Numbered from the stretch's first letter, positions 25,552 through 35,359 are shown. The stretch: DNA of 64,000 nucleotides from JAUYQR01 sp963822435 (GCA_963822435.1 CAWGHN010000003.1:248001-312000); one strand, 5' to 3'. Made by a program: numbers and translations. The notes: a model not told the origin generated them from the letters alone.

Positions 25552-25944
25552 TCAGAGGGCGACCGCGGCCCGCATTGCATTGAGATCGGCCACCGCCTTG
25601 TCGGCGCTGTCCTTGTCCGGGTTGACCGCCGCCGCCTCACAAGCGTCAGCCACCAGCGCATCCAGCGCAGCCGGCGTCAGCTCATCCACCGGCACCGCGC
25701 GTTCGGCCAGAACCGAAACGCCGGTGGCGGTGATCTCGGCAAAGCCGCCGGTCACGACATAGGCCCGCGCGCCATCAGCCGCGATGACCCGCAGGATGCC
25801 GGGGCGCAGCGTGGTGATGGTTGGGGCGTGCCCCTCCATCGCCGTCAGATCGCCCATCGCTCCGGGGATCTGCACCTCCGACGCCTGAACCGAGGCCAGC
25901 CGCCGTTCCGGACTGACCAGGTCGAATTGCACGGATCCTGCCAT
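25552..25944 (-). CDS. atpC: F1 ATP synthase epsilon subunit
   Basis: Epsilon subunit (130 residues) of the rotor stalk of F1. The N-terminal beta-barrel shows FDLVSPERRL, IPGAMGDLTAMEGHAPTITTLRPG and the strand AYVVTGGFAEI; a helical C-terminal part with acidic and alanine-rich sequence follows. Last gene of the atpHAGDC operon, before a terminator. Confidence 0.96.
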   Translation of the reverse strand: MAGSVQFDLVSPERRLASVQASEVQIPGAMGDLTAMEGHAPTITTLRPGILRVIAADGARAYVVTGGFAEITATGVSVLAERAVPVDELTPAALDALVADACEAAAVNPDKDSADKAVADLNAMRAAVAL

Positions 25945-25954
25945 ATCGCGCCCC

Positions 25955-27397
25955 TTATGCCGCTGCCGCAGCGAGTTTCGCGGCCTTGGCTTTCACTTCT
26001 TCGATGTCGCCGACCATGTAGAAGGCGGCTTCCGGCAGGTGGTCATATTCACCGGCAACCACGGCCTTGAACGAGGCGATGGTCTTTTCCAGCGGCACCT
26101 GCACGCCCGGCGAACCGGTGAACACCTGCGCCACGTCGAACGGCTGGCTAAGGAAGCGCTGGATCTTCCGGGCGCGGGCCACTGTCAGCTTGTCCTCTTC
26201 GCTCAGTTCGTCCATCCCGAGGATGGCGATGATGTCCTGCAGCGACTTGTAGCGCTGAAGCATCCCTTGCACCGAACGGGCGACGTCATAGTGTTCCTGC
26301 CCCACGACCAGCGGGTCGAGGATACGGCTGGTCGAGTCCAGCGGGTCCACGGCCGGGTAGATGCCGAGTTCCGAGATCGCGCGCGACAGAACGGTCGTGG
26401 CGTCAAGGTGGGCGAACGACGTGGCGGGCGCCGGATCGGTAAGGTCGTCGGCCGGAACGTAGATCGCCTGAACCGAGGTGATCGAACCCGCCTTCGTCGA
26501 GGTGATGCGTTCCTGCAAGGCACCCATGTCGGTCGCCAGCGTCGGCTGGTAGCCCACGGCCGAAGGGATACGGCCAAGCAGGGCCGACACTTCCGAACCG
26601 GCCTGGGTAAAGCGGAAGATGTTGTCCACGAAGAACAGCACGTCCGTCCCCGACTGGTCGCGGAACTGTTCGGCGATGGTCAGGCCGGTCAGCGCCACAC
26701 GCGCACGCGCGCCCGGCGGTTCGTTCATCTGGCCATAAACCAGCGCCACTTTGGACTTGGTCAGGTCGTCGATGTTGATAACGCCGGATTCGATGAATTC
26801 GTGGTAAAGGTCGTTGCCCTCACGCGTCCGTTCACCCACGCCCGCGAACACCGAATAGCCCGAGTGCACCTTGGCGACGTTGTTGATCAGTTCCTGGATC
26901 AGAACCGTCTTGCCCACGCCTGCACCGCCGAAAAGGCCGATCTTTCCACCGCGCGAGTAAGGCGCCAGAAGGTCGATCACCTTGATCCCGGTCACCAGGA
27001 TCAGCGCGTCTGTCGCCTGGTCTGCAAACGACGGGGCCGGCTGGTGGATCGCGCGACGCTCGGTGTGTGCGACCGGGCCTTTTTCGTCGATCGGCTCGCC
27101 GATCACGTTGATGATGCGGCCCAGCGTGCCGTCACCCACCGGAACCGAGATCGGAGCGCCAAGGTCCGTCACCGGAGCGCCACGGACCAGACCTTCGGTT
27201 GCGTCCATGGCGATGGTCCGCACCGTGCTTTCGCCCAGGTGCTGCGCCACTTCCAGAACCAGACGCTTGCCGTTGTTCGTCGTTTCCAGCGCGTTCAGAA
27301 TCGCGGGAAGCGCGCCTTCGAACTGCACGTCCACCACGGCGCCGATCACCTGGGTGACCTTGCCTGCCGCGGCAGCTGCTTTCGGTGCTTTTGCCAT
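25955..27397 (-). CDS. atpD: F1 ATP synthase beta subunit
   Basis: Catalytic beta subunit (480 residues). Walker A is GGAGVGKTV, preceded by KIGLFGG. ALVYGQMNEPPGARARV, the catalytic region VLFFVDNIFRFTQAGSEVSALLGRIPS and LSEEDKLTVARARKIQRFLSQPF are all present. The N-terminus has a short alanine/lysine extension (MAKAPKAAAAAGK), common in alphaproteobacteria. It follows atpG by 18 bp. Confidence 0.99.
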   Translation of the reverse strand: MAKAPKAAAAAGKVTQVIGAVVDVQFEGALPAILNALETTNNGKRLVLEVAQHLGESTVRTIAMDATEGLVRGAPVTDLGAPISVPVGDGTLGRIINVIGEPIDEKGPVAHTERRAIHQPAPSFADQATDALILVTGIKVIDLLAPYSRGGKIGLFGGAGVGKTVLIQELINNVAKVHSGYSVFAGVGERTREGNDLYHEFIESGVINIDDLTKSKVALVYGQMNEPPGARARVALTGLTIAEQFRDQSGTDVLFFVDNIFRFTQAGSEVSALLGRIPSAVGYQPTLATDMGALQERITSTKAGSITSVQAIYVPADDLTDPAPATSFAHLDATTVLSRAISELGIYPAVDPLDSTSRILDPLVVGQEHYDVARSVQGMLQRYKSLQDIIAILGMDELSEEDKLTVARARKIQRFLSQPFDVAQVFTGSPGVQVPLEKTIASFKAVVAGEYDHLPEAAFYMVGDIEEVKAKAAKLAAAAA

Positions 27398-27415
27398 GTC
27401 GTTTCTCCGGTTAAC

Positions 27416-28282
27416 TTACAGCGCCTCGGCGCCGGAAATGATTTCGATAAGCTCTTTGGTGATCGCGGCCTGACGGCTCCGGTTGTACTGGATCGTCAGC
27501 TTGTTGATCATGTCGCCGGCGTTGCGCGTGGCGTTGTCCATTGCGGACATCCGCGCACCCTGTTCGCTGGCGCCGTTTTCCAGAAGGGCCGTGAAGATCT
27601 GCGTCGCGACGCCGCGCGGCAGCAGGTCGGCAAGGATCGCCTCTTCCGACGGTTCGTAGTCGTAAAGCGCGTTCGCCGCCCCGCCTTCGAACTTGGCCGG
27701 GATTACCTGCAACGCCGTCGGGATCTGGCTGATCACCGACTGGAAGCGGTTGTAGAAGATCGTCACCACGTCGCACTCGCCCGCCTCGAAGGCGGCCAGC
27801 ACTTCGCGCGCGATGCCTTGCGCGTTGGCATAGCCCACACGCTTGACATCACCCATATCGACGTGGCCCACGAAATGCGCGCTGTAATCACGGCGCAGCT
27901 GTTCGCGGCCCTTCTTGCCGACGGTCAGGATCTTGACGGTCTTGCCAGCGGCCAGCAGCTCGGCCGCCTTGACCCGCGCAAGACGCACGATGGTCGAGTT
28001 GAAGCCGCCGCAAAGGCCGCGTTCCGACGTCATCACCACCAGAAGATGCACCTGATTCTTGCCGTTTCCGGCCAGAAGTTTCGGCGCACTTTCGGTCTGG
28101 CCGATCCCCGTTGCCAAGGACGACATGACAGCCGTCATCCGTTCGGCATAGGGGCGTGCAGCCTCCGCCGCTTCCTGCGCACGGCGCAGTTTTGCGGCGG
28201 CGACCATCTGCATCGCCTTCGTGATCTTCCGCGTGTTCTTGACGCTGGCGATCCGGTTCTTGAGGGCCTTCAAGCTGGGCAT
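27416..28282 (-). CDS. atpG: F1 ATP synthase gamma subunit
   Basis: Gamma subunit (288 residues), the central rotor shaft. The start MPSLKALKNRIASVKNTRKITKAMQMVAAAKLRRAQ is the typical N-terminal helix. The C-terminus NATRNAGDMINKLTIQYNRSRQAAITKELIEIISGAEAL gives the antiparallel coiled coil. Normal length and position between atpA and atpD. Confidence 0.98.
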   Translation of the reverse strand: MPSLKALKNRIASVKNTRKITKAMQMVAAAKLRRAQEAAEAARPYAERMTAVMSSLATGIGQTESAPKLLAGNGKNQVHLLVVMTSERGLCGGFNSTIVRLARVKAAELLAAGKTVKILTVGKKGREQLRRDYSAHFVGHVDMGDVKRVGYANAQGIAREVLAAFEAGECDVVTIFYNRFQSVISQIPTALQVIPAKFEGGAANALYDYEPSEEAILADLLPRGVATQIFTALLENGASEQGARMSAMDNATRNAGDMINKLTIQYNRSRQAAITKELIEIISGAEAL

Positions 28283-28303
28283 ATGGGTGCTCCCGGGCCC
28301 GAC

Positions 28304-29842
28304 TTACGCGAAGTCTTTGGCGAAGGCGTCAAGCTCGGCACGAATGGCTTTCTCCAGATCGCCCGACACCTTGCGGTCGTTCTTGGTGATGTCGGCCAGC
28401 AGCGCCTTGCCGGTGGTGCGCAAGTGCTTCAGCAGCCCCTGTTCAAACCGGCCCACATCCTTCACCGCGATCTTGTCAAGGTAGCCCGACGTGCCCGCAT
28501 AGATGATGCAGACAATCTCGGCGTTGGTCAGCGGTGCGTACTGCGCCTGCTTCATCAGTTCCGTCAGACGCGCGCCACGGTTCAGCAACTGCTGGGTCGA
28601 GGCGTCAAGGTCGGAACCGAACTGCGCAAACGCCGCCATTTCGCGGTACTGCGCCAGTTCCAGCTTCACCTTGCCGGCAACCGACTTCATCGCGCTGGTC
28701 TGTGCGGACGAACCCACGCGGCTCACCGACAGACCGGTGTTCACTGCCGGACGGACGCCCTGATAGAACAGTTCGGTTTCCAGGAAGATCTGCCCGTCGG
28801 TGATCGAGATCACGTTCGTCGGAATGTAGGCCGACACGTCGCCGGCCTGCGTCTCGATGATCGGCAGCGCCGTCAAGGAGCCCGAGCCGAAATCTTCGCT
28901 CATCTTCGCAGACCGCTCCAAGAGGCGCGAGTGCAGATAGAACACGTCGCCCGGATAGGCTTCACGCCCCGGCGGACGGCGCAGCAGCAGCGACATCTGG
29001 CGGTAGGCCACGGCCTGCTTGGACAGGTCATCATAGATGATCAGCGCGTGGCGGCCGTTGTCGCGGAAGAATTCCGCCATCGCGGTCGCCGAATAGGGCG
29101 CCAGGAACTGCATCGGCGCAGGGTCCGAGGCGGTTGCGGCGACGACGATCGTGTAGGCAATCGCGCCGGTCTCTTCCAGCTTCTTCACCAGCTGCGCCAC
29201 GGTCGAACGCTTCTGACCGATGGCGACATAGATGCAGTACAGCTTCTTGCCTTCGTCGTCGCCAGCGGCCTCGTTGTAGGCTTTCTGGTTCAGGATGGTG
29301 TCCAGCGCCACGGCGGTCTTGCCGGTCTGGCGGTCGCCGATGATCAGTTCGCGCTGGCCACGGCCAACCGGGATCATTGCGTCGATGGCCTTCAGGCCGG
29401 TCGCCATCGGCTCATGCACCGATTTGCGCGGAATGATGCCCGGTGCCTTCACGTCGGCGATGCGCCGCTCGGTCGCGGCAATCGCGCCCTTGCCGTCGAT
29501 CGGGTTGCCCAGCGCGTCGACGACACGACCCAGCAGCGCGTTTCCGGCCGGCACGTCCACGATGGACTTGGTGCGCTTGACGGTGTCGCCTTCCTTGATG
29601 TCCTGGTCCGAACCGAAGATCACGATACCGACGTTGTCGACTTCCAGGTTCAGCGCCATCCCGCGGATACCGCCGGGGAATTCGACCATCTCGCCGGCCT
29701 GCACGTTGTCGAGGCCGTGGACACGGGCAATCCCGTCACCGACCGACAGCACGCGGCCAACTTCGGCCACTTCGGCGTCCTTGCCGAAGTTCTTGATCTG
29801 CTCTTTGAGGATCGCGGAGATCTCGGCAGCTTGAATTCCCAT
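28304..29842 (-). CDS. atpA: F1 ATP synthase alpha subunit
   Basis: Alpha subunit (512 residues) with the nucleotide-binding loop GDRQTGKTAVALDT, the ELIIGDRQTGKT context and the signature PGREAYPGDVFYLHSRLLERSAK. The start is the ATG at 29842, which overlaps the atpH stop as TGATG; a GTG one codon earlier is also possible. Complete. Confidence 0.99.
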   Translation of the reverse strand: MGIQAAEISAILKEQIKNFGKDAEVAEVGRVLSVGDGIARVHGLDNVQAGEMVEFPGGIRGMALNLEVDNVGIVIFGSDQDIKEGDTVKRTKSIVDVPAGNALLGRVVDALGNPIDGKGAIAATERRIADVKAPGIIPRKSVHEPMATGLKAIDAMIPVGRGQRELIIGDRQTGKTAVALDTILNQKAYNEAAGDDEGKKLYCIYVAIGQKRSTVAQLVKKLEETGAIAYTIVVAATASDPAPMQFLAPYSATAMAEFFRDNGRHALIIYDDLSKQAVAYRQMSLLLRRPPGREAYPGDVFYLHSRLLERSAKMSEDFGSGSLTALPIIETQAGDVSAYIPTNVISITDGQIFLETELFYQGVRPAVNTGLSVSRVGSSAQTSAMKSVAGKVKLELAQYREMAAFAQFGSDLDASTQQLLNRGARLTELMKQAQYAPLTNAEIVCIIYAGTSGYLDKIAVKDVGRFEQGLLKHLRTTGKALLADITKNDRKVSGDLEKAIRAELDAFAKDFA

Positions 29843-30402
29843 CACCCAACCTCTTTCATTGCATTCTGGAGTGCAGCGAGCTTCGCCTTGACCGATGTGT
29901 CGATCATGGTCGAGCCCAGCTTGACGACTAGTCCACCGATGAGGGTCTCATCGACGGTGGTTTTCAGTTTCACGGTCTTGCCGACGCGCGCCTTCAGCGT
30001 TTCGGCCAGTTTCTTCGCCTGTGCCGCCGACAATGCGGTGGCCGACGTGACCTCGGCCGTCATCTCGCCCTTTTCGGCAGCGATGCGGTCGGTCAGATTG
30101 TTCAAAAGCTGCGGCAGCACGAACAGGCGCCGCTTTTCCGACATCAGCGCCAGCGTGTTCGCCATCAGCGACGACAGGCCCATCTTGGCCCCCACGGCTG
30201 CAATCACGCGGCCCTGATCGTCACGGCTGACCATCGGAGAGGAGATTGCGGCCGCCAGTTCAGGGCTGATCCGAAGCGCCTCGGCCAAAGCCGTGGTATC
30301 GGCTTCCAGCGCCGTCAACGCGCCCTCTTCCTTCGCCAGCTCGAACAGAGCCGTGGCGTAGCGTGTGGCAATCCCCAGGGAAATCGAAGCTGGTTCGGAC
30401 AC
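29842..30402 (-). CDS. atpH: F1 ATP synthase delta subunit
   Basis: Delta subunit (186 residues), part of the peripheral stalk linking F1 to F0. It shows the N-terminal helical domain (GIATRYATALFELAKEEGAL) and the C-terminal signature KLKTTVDETLIGGLVVKLGSTMIDTSVKAKL. The start is GTG at 30402. It is the first gene of the operon; the F0 genes are not in this window, as is usual for Rhodobacteraceae, where F0 and F1 genes are separate. Confidence 0.97.
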   Translation of the reverse strand: MSEPASISLGIATRYATALFELAKEEGALTALEADTTALAEALRISPELAAAISSPMVSRDDQGRVIAAVGAKMGLSSLMANTLALMSEKRRLFVLPQLLNNLTDRIAAEKGEMTAEVTSATALSAAQAKKLAETLKARVGKTVKLKTTVDETLIGGLVVKLGSTMIDTSVKAKLAALQNAMKEVG

Positions 30403-30507
30403 GTCAACCCTTCCGCTGTTTCTGGCCGCCGCCCGCCGGGCAACTGGCCGCTGTGCAGCACCCGCCGTGAACCGTGGTTCATGGCCTGCGCCTACTCGTC
30501 GCGGGCG

Positions 30508-30536
30508 TCCTTAGCAGAGGCTTTCTTACCCCGCAA
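30508..30536 (-). promoter_or_regulatory. Possible promoter of the atpHAGDC operon
   Basis: On the minus strand: TTGCGG (30536-30531), a 17-bp spacer and TAAGGA (30513-30508), about 105 bp upstream of the atpH start. A palindrome GCAACC-G-GGTTGC (30533-30545) overlaps the -35 box, and an inverted repeat TGAACC-GT-GGTTCA (30468-30481) lies in the leader. Hexamer matches are moderate. The rest of the 245-bp gap shows no gene. Confidence 0.4.
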
Positions 30537-30647
30537 CCGGGTTGCTCGCCGTTTCGTGAGTGATCTTGTCGCGTAGTCGGGTGGTAGCGTTCACAGTGCG
30601 CTTCGGCTTGCCCGCCACGGCCCGAAACCGGCCCGCCGCAAACCCGT

Positions 30648-31403
30648 CTATTTCCGGTTCATCGCTGGTTCGGGGTTGCCTTTGGCCACCCCTTCCAGCA
30701 CCCGAAGCGGGCTGCGCACCGCTGCACCCAGACCACCCCGCGTTGGCGCATACACCTGTTTCGACGCCTCTACCATCAAAACCCCACCGGCCAGCCACGG
30801 CACCTTGCGCCCGACCGATTCCCAGAAATCCGCCGTCCGCAGCCAGAACCGCGCGGTCGAAGGCGGCGCGAACAGCACCGACTGGCTGCGCTCGGGGGTA
30901 AAGTTGTGGCGCTTCAACTGCGCCTCAAGCTGCGCCACCGAATAGGGCCGCCCAAACCCGAACGGCGTCACGTCGCGCCGTGACCAAAGGCCGATCCGGT
31001 TCGGCACGATGAACAGCGCGCGCCCCCCCGGCCCCAGCACCCGCGCCGCCTCGCCCAGCACGGCCGAAGGGTTCTCCGATGTCTCCAGACCGTGCAACAG
31101 CACCAGCCGGTCCACCAGTCCGGTCGGCAGCGGCCAATGCGTCTCCTCGCACAGGACACTGACGTTCTCCATGCCTGCGGGCCAGGGCATCACGCCCTGC
31201 GGCCCCGGCATCAGCCCGATCACCCGCCGCGCATCGACAAGGTAGGGGCGCAGAAGCGGCACCGCAAACCCGAACCCCGCCACCGTATGCCCCGCCGCGG
31301 GTGGCCAATGCTTGACCACCTGCTCGCGGATCGCGCGCTGCGCCACGCGGCCAAGGGCCGTGCGATAGTAGAAGTTTCTCAGATCAAGCACATCGAGATG
31401 CAT
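30648..31403 (-). CDS. Class I SAM-dependent methyltransferase
   Basis: A 251-residue methyltransferase. The order of motifs is a SAM-binding TVAGFGFAVPLLRPYL, an acidic strand (RVIGLMPG), LVDRLVLLHGLETSENPSAVLGEAARVLGPGGRALFIVPNR (motifs III-IV) and a C-terminal hydrophobic segment. The first glycine-rich loop (GFGFAVPLL) is looser than usual but still plausible. The substrate is unknown. It is divergent from the GFA gene. Confidence 0.85.
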   Translation of the reverse strand: MHLDVLDLRNFYYRTALGRVAQRAIREQVVKHWPPAAGHTVAGFGFAVPLLRPYLVDARRVIGLMPGPQGVMPWPAGMENVSVLCEETHWPLPTGLVDRLVLLHGLETSENPSAVLGEAARVLGPGGRALFIVPNRIGLWSRRDVTPFGFGRPYSVAQLEAQLKRHNFTPERSQSVLFAPPSTARFWLRTADFWESVGRKVPWLAGGVLMVEASKQVYAPTRGGLGAAVRSPLRVLEGVAKGNPEPAMNRK

Positions 31404-31465
31404 TGCAGGTGGCGTCCCACGGCGTCAGGGTAGCGGTACCATACCCTGACCACGGCTTTGCCGCC

Positions 31466-31897
31466 ATGCCCCAAGACACCCCTGAATTGATCCTGCCAAT
31501 CCGCCATTCGCTGTGCGAATGTGGCGCGCTGCGGCTGACGGTGCGCGGCCACCCGGTGCATGTCCACGCCTGCACCTGCACCCGCTGCCAGCGCGCTTCT
31601 GGCTCGGCCATGACGATGTCGGCATGGTTCCCCGAAGCCGCCGTCACGATCGAGGGCGACTATATGACCTGGCACTACACCGGAAACGCCGACCCCGCGC
31701 TGATGGCCGGCTTTTGCCGTGTCTGCGGCACAGGCCGCTTCTTTCGAACCGGCGCCTACCTGCCCGGCACCATCGCCATCGCCACCGGCAACTTCGCCGA
31801 CCCCGCCTTCCCAGCGCCCAACCACATCCACTGGTGGCCCGACCGCCCGCTGTGGCTGGGCGCACCACACGGACCCACCACCTTATCCGGAAACTGA
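31466..31897 (+). CDS. GFA (glutathione-dependent formaldehyde-activating)/CENP-V family protein
   Basis: A 143-residue GFA-family protein. The zinc-binding cysteines are visible: SLCECGALRL (CxC), CTCTRCQRASGS (CTCxxC) and CRVCGTGRFFR (CxxC). The chosen ATG is 31466. Members of this fold include Gfa of Paracoccus, but most members have no proven link to formaldehyde. The gene ends 3 bp before gloB, so the two may be co-transcribed in glutathione-linked detoxification (inference). Confidence 0.87.
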   Translation: MPQDTPELILPIRHSLCECGALRLTVRGHPVHVHACTCTRCQRASGSAMTMSAWFPEAAVTIEGDYMTWHYTGNADPALMAGFCRVCGTGRFFRTGAYLPGTIAIATGNFADPAFPAPNHIHWWPDRPLWLGAPHGPTTLSGN

Positions 31898-31900
31898 TCC

Positions 31901-32668
31901 ATGACCCTCGAACTTGTCACGATCCCCTGCCTGTCGGACAACTACGCCTACCTGATCCACGACGCAGGCACCGGCCAGACTGGCTGCATCGACGTGCCGG
32001 ATGCCGCCCCGATCCTCGCCGCCCTCAATGCCCGCGGGTGGGAGCTTTCGGACATCCTGATCACCCACCACCACCCCGACCACATCCAGGGCGTCGAAAC
32101 CCTCCGCGCCGCGACCGGCGCGATGGTTCTTGGCGCTGCCGCCGATGCGCACCGCCTGCCGCCCCTCGACCTTGCGCTGACCGAGGCCAGCACCTTCTCC
32201 ATCGGGCCGGAGTTTGCCCGCATCATCGACGTGCCGGGCCATACCGTCGGCCACATCGCGTTTCACTTCCCGCAAAGCCGCCTCGCCTTCACCGCCGACA
32301 GCCTGATGGCCGGCGGCTGCGGGCGCCTCTTTGAAGGCACGCCCGTGCAGATGTGGCAAAGCCTGCAAAAGCTCGCCGCCCTGCCGCCCGACACACTGAT
32401 CTGTTCGGGTCACGAATACACCGCCGCGAACCTGCGTTTCGCCGCAACCCTTGAACCCGGCAATCCCGATCTTATGTCTCGCATCGACCGGGTCACGACC
32501 GCGCGCCGCGAAGGCCGCCCCACCGTTCCGGTGCCGCTGTCGGAAGAATTGGCCACCAACCCTTTCCTGCGGGCCGATCAGCCCCAGATGAAACAGGCGG
32601 TTGGCCTTCCGGGCGCCGATGCTGCCACGGTTTTCGCCGAAATCCGTGCCAGAAAAGACAAGTTCTGA
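31901..32668 (+). CDS. gloB: Hydroxyacylglutathione hydrolase (glyoxalase II)
   Basis: Glyoxalase II (255 residues), hydrolysing S-lactoylglutathione to lactate and glutathione, the second step of methylglyoxal detoxification. The MBL metal motif THHHPDHIQG (T-H-x-H-x-D-H) is at residues 54-63. GHTVGHIAFH, FTADSLMAGGCGRLFEGT and SGHEYTAANLRFA follow. Normal length. Confidence 0.97.
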   Translation: MTLELVTIPCLSDNYAYLIHDAGTGQTGCIDVPDAAPILAALNARGWELSDILITHHHPDHIQGVETLRAATGAMVLGAAADAHRLPPLDLALTEASTFSIGPEFARIIDVPGHTVGHIAFHFPQSRLAFTADSLMAGGCGRLFEGTPVQMWQSLQKLAALPPDTLICSGHEYTAANLRFAATLEPGNPDLMSRIDRVTTARREGRPTVPVPLSEELATNPFLRADQPQMKQAVGLPGADAATVFAEIRARKDKF

Positions 32669-32678
32669 GGGCCTGATA

Positions 32679-32693
32679 TCACAAATGATGTGA
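32679..32693. promoter_or_regulatory. Inverted repeat upstream of clpA
   Basis: TCACA-N5-TGTGA lies 134 bp before the clpA start and 11 bp after the gloB stop. It may be an operator or part of a short hairpin. A possible heat-shock -35 (CTTGAAG near 32730) is nearby, but I could not place a convincing -10. Confidence 0.3.
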
Positions 32694-32826
32694 GACCGGT
32701 CACGAAAGGCCCCCGGAACGCAGATTGCGCTTGAAGTGCGGAAAATAAAACCGAACTTTAAGACTATGAGGCCACGGTTGGAACGGGCCCAACGCCCCTC
32801 CGACCCGCAGGACAGGAGCACCGAAC

Positions 32827-35142
32827 GTGCCTTCTTTTTCGACCACACTCGAGCAAGCCATCCACGGCGCGCTGGCCCTGGCCAACGCCCGCCGCCACGA
32901 ACTCGCAACGCTGGAGCATCTGCTTCTGGCGCTGATCGACGAACCCGACGCCTCCCGCGTGATGAAGGCCTGCTCGGTGGATCTCGATGAACTCAGGAAA
33001 ACCCTCACCGATTTCGTCGACGACGATCTTTCCACCCTCGTCACCGATGTCGAAGGGTCCGAGGCGGTTCCCACCGCCGCCTTCCAGCGCGTCATCCAGC
33101 GCGCGGCGATCCACGTCCAGTCCTCCGGCCGCACCGAAGTGACCGGCGCAAATGTCCTGGTCGCGATCTTCGCGGAACGCGAATCCAACGCCGCCTACTT
33201 CCTGCAAGAACAGGACATGACCCGTTACGACGCGGTCAACTTCATCGCGCATGGCGTGGCGAAAGACCCGTCCTACGGCGAACCACGCCCCGTGCAAGGC
33301 TCCGACGAACAGGAAACCCCCAAGGCCGAGGCCGGCGAGGCGAAGGAATCCGCCCTGTCGAAATACTGCGTCGATCTGAACGTGAAAGCCCGCAAGGGCG
33401 ACGTCGACCCCCTCATTGGCCGCGAGGCCGAGGTGGAGCGGGCAATTCAGGTTCTGTGCCGCCGCCGCAAGAACAACCCCCTGCTGGTGGGCGACCCCGG
33501 CGTGGGCAAGACCGCCATCGCCGAAGGCCTCGCCCGCAAGATCGTCAACGGTGAGACGCCCGAGGTTCTGGCGAAGGCCACGATCTATTCGCTCGACATG
33601 GGCGCGCTGCTGGCCGGCACCCGCTACCGTGGCGACTTTGAAGAACGCCTGAAGGCCGTGGTGAAAGAGATGGAGGATCACCCCGACGCGATCCTCTTCA
33701 TCGACGAGATTCACACCGTGATCGGCGCAGGTGCCACCAGTGGCGGCGCGATGGATGCCTCGAACCTGCTGAAGCCCGCACTTCAGGGCGGCAAACTGCG
33801 CTGCATGGGCTCCACCACCTACAAGGAGTTCCGTCAGCATTTCGAAAAGGACCGCGCCCTTTCCCGTCGCTTCCAGAAGATCGACGTGAACGAGCCTTCC
33901 GTGCCGGATGCGATCAAGATCCTGATGGGCCTCAAACCGCACTTCGAGGAACACCACGACCTGAAATACACCAACGACGCGATAAAGTCGGCGGTGGAAC
34001 TGGCCGCGCGCTACATCCACGACCGCAAACTGCCGGACAGCGCCATCGACGTGATCGACGAAGCCGGTGCCGCACAGCACCTGCTGTCGGGCCTCAAGCG
34101 CCGCAAAAGCCTTGGCGTGAAAGAGATCGAGGCTGTCGTCGCCAAGATCGCCCGCATCCCGCCGAAGACCGTGTCGAAGGACGATGCCGAAACCCTGCGC
34201 GACCTTGAGAAGACGCTGAAGCGCGTCGTCTTCGGGCAGGACAAGGCAGTCGAGGCGCTCTGTTCCGCGATCAAGCTGGCCCGCGCGGGCTTGCGTGAAC
34301 CCGAAAAGCCCATCGGCAACTACCTCTTTGCCGGACCTACGGGCGTCGGCAAGACCGAGGTGGCCAAACAGCTTGCATCGTCCCTCGGCGTGGAACTGAT
34401 CCGCTTCGACATGTCGGAATACATGGAGAAACACGCCGTTTCCCGCCTGATCGGCGCGCCTCCGGGCTATGTCGGCTTTGACCAGGGCGGCATGCTGACG
34501 GACGGCGTCGACCAGCACCCGCATTGCGTCCTTCTCCTCGACGAAATGGAAAAGGCCCACCCGGATGTCTACAACATTCTTCTACAGGTGATGGACCACG
34601 GCAAGCTGACCGACCACAACGGCCGGACGGTGGATTTCCGCAACGTGATCCTGATCATGACGTCGAACGCCGGCGCGCGTGAGCAAAGCCAATCCGCCAT
34701 CGGTTTTGGCCGCGAACGCCGCACCGGCGAGGATACCGCCGCGATCGAACGCACGTTCACGCCGGAATTCCGCAACCGTCTGGACGCCGTGATCAACTTC
34801 GCCCCGCTTGGCCGCGAGGTGATCCTGCAGGTCGTCGAAAAGTTCGTGCTGCAGCTTGAGGCTCAACTGATGGATCGCAACGTCCACATCGAACTCAGCC
34901 CCGAAGCCGCGCTCTGGCTTGGCGACAAGGGCTATGACGACAAGATGGGTGCCCGCCCGCTGGGCCGCGTGATCCAGGAACACATCAAGAAGCCGCTGGC
35001 CGAAGAACTTCTGTTCGGCAAGTTGGTAAAAGGCGGTGTGGTCAAGGTGGTGGTCAAGGACGACGCCATCGTGCTGGACATCGAAGAACCGGCGAAACCC
35101 CGGCTTACCGGCCAGAAGCCACCGCTCCTGACCGCTGAATGA
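32827..35142 (+). CDS. clpA: ATP-dependent Clp protease ATP-binding subunit ClpA
   Basis: ClpA (771 residues), the AAA+ unfoldase that feeds substrates, including N-degron proteins, to ClpP. It has an N-terminal Clp-N repeat domain (residues 1-145), D1 with Walker A GDPGVGKTAIAEG and FIDEIHTVIGAGATSGG, and D2 with GPTGVGKTEVAK and LLDEMEKAHPDV. A ClpP-binding IGFG loop (QSAIGFGRERR) is present, which separates it from ClpB. The start is GTG at 32827 with GGAG upstream. No clpS lies next to it, unlike in enterics. Confidence 0.97.
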   Translation: MPSFSTTLEQAIHGALALANARRHELATLEHLLLALIDEPDASRVMKACSVDLDELRKTLTDFVDDDLSTLVTDVEGSEAVPTAAFQRVIQRAAIHVQSSGRTEVTGANVLVAIFAERESNAAYFLQEQDMTRYDAVNFIAHGVAKDPSYGEPRPVQGSDEQETPKAEAGEAKESALSKYCVDLNVKARKGDVDPLIGREAEVERAIQVLCRRRKNNPLLVGDPGVGKTAIAEGLARKIVNGETPEVLAKATIYSLDMGALLAGTRYRGDFEERLKAVVKEMEDHPDAILFIDEIHTVIGAGATSGGAMDASNLLKPALQGGKLRCMGSTTYKEFRQHFEKDRALSRRFQKIDVNEPSVPDAIKILMGLKPHFEEHHDLKYTNDAIKSAVELAARYIHDRKLPDSAIDVIDEAGAAQHLLSGLKRRKSLGVKEIEAVVAKIARIPPKTVSKDDAETLRDLEKTLKRVVFGQDKAVEALCSAIKLARAGLREPEKPIGNYLFAGPTGVGKTEVAKQLASSLGVELIRFDMSEYMEKHAVSRLIGAPPGYVGFDQGGMLTDGVDQHPHCVLLLDEMEKAHPDVYNILLQVMDHGKLTDHNGRTVDFRNVILIMTSNAGAREQSQSAIGFGRERRTGEDTAAIERTFTPEFRNRLDAVINFAPLGREVILQVVEKFVLQLEAQLMDRNVHIELSPEAALWLGDKGYDDKMGARPLGRVIQEHIKKPLAEELLFGKLVKGGVVKVVVKDDAIVLDIEEPAKPRLTGQKPPLLTAE

Positions 35143-35149
35143 CCGCAAG

Positions 35150-35174
35150 ACCCCCGCTCCGGCGGGGGTTTTTC
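35150..35174 (+). terminator. Rho-independent terminator after clpA
   Basis: The stem CCCCCGC/GCGGGGG around a short loop, followed by TTTTTCTTT, lies 8 bp after the clpA stop codon. A clear and strong terminator. Confidence 0.93.
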
Positions 35175-35359
35175 TTTGCCGGGTGTCGCAGCGAAAATGG
35201 CCCCTGCCTTTGATGTCGCTCAACTCCATCAAACTGCAGGCACCACCCGCGCCCGCAGAACCGCGCAACTTGCCGGTGGCCTCGGCCCGATCCGGTCGCT
35301 AAGGTCGTCCGGCGGTCGGCCATTCCGGGCGCGTTGCCCGCGAAAGGCCCTTGATACCG

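Noticed and set aside
26039..30217. Very long open frame on the plus strand opposite the atp genes
   Set aside because: It is the antisense shadow of atpD, atpG, atpA and atpH, whose conserved motifs are intact. GC-rich genes keep the opposite frame free of stops.
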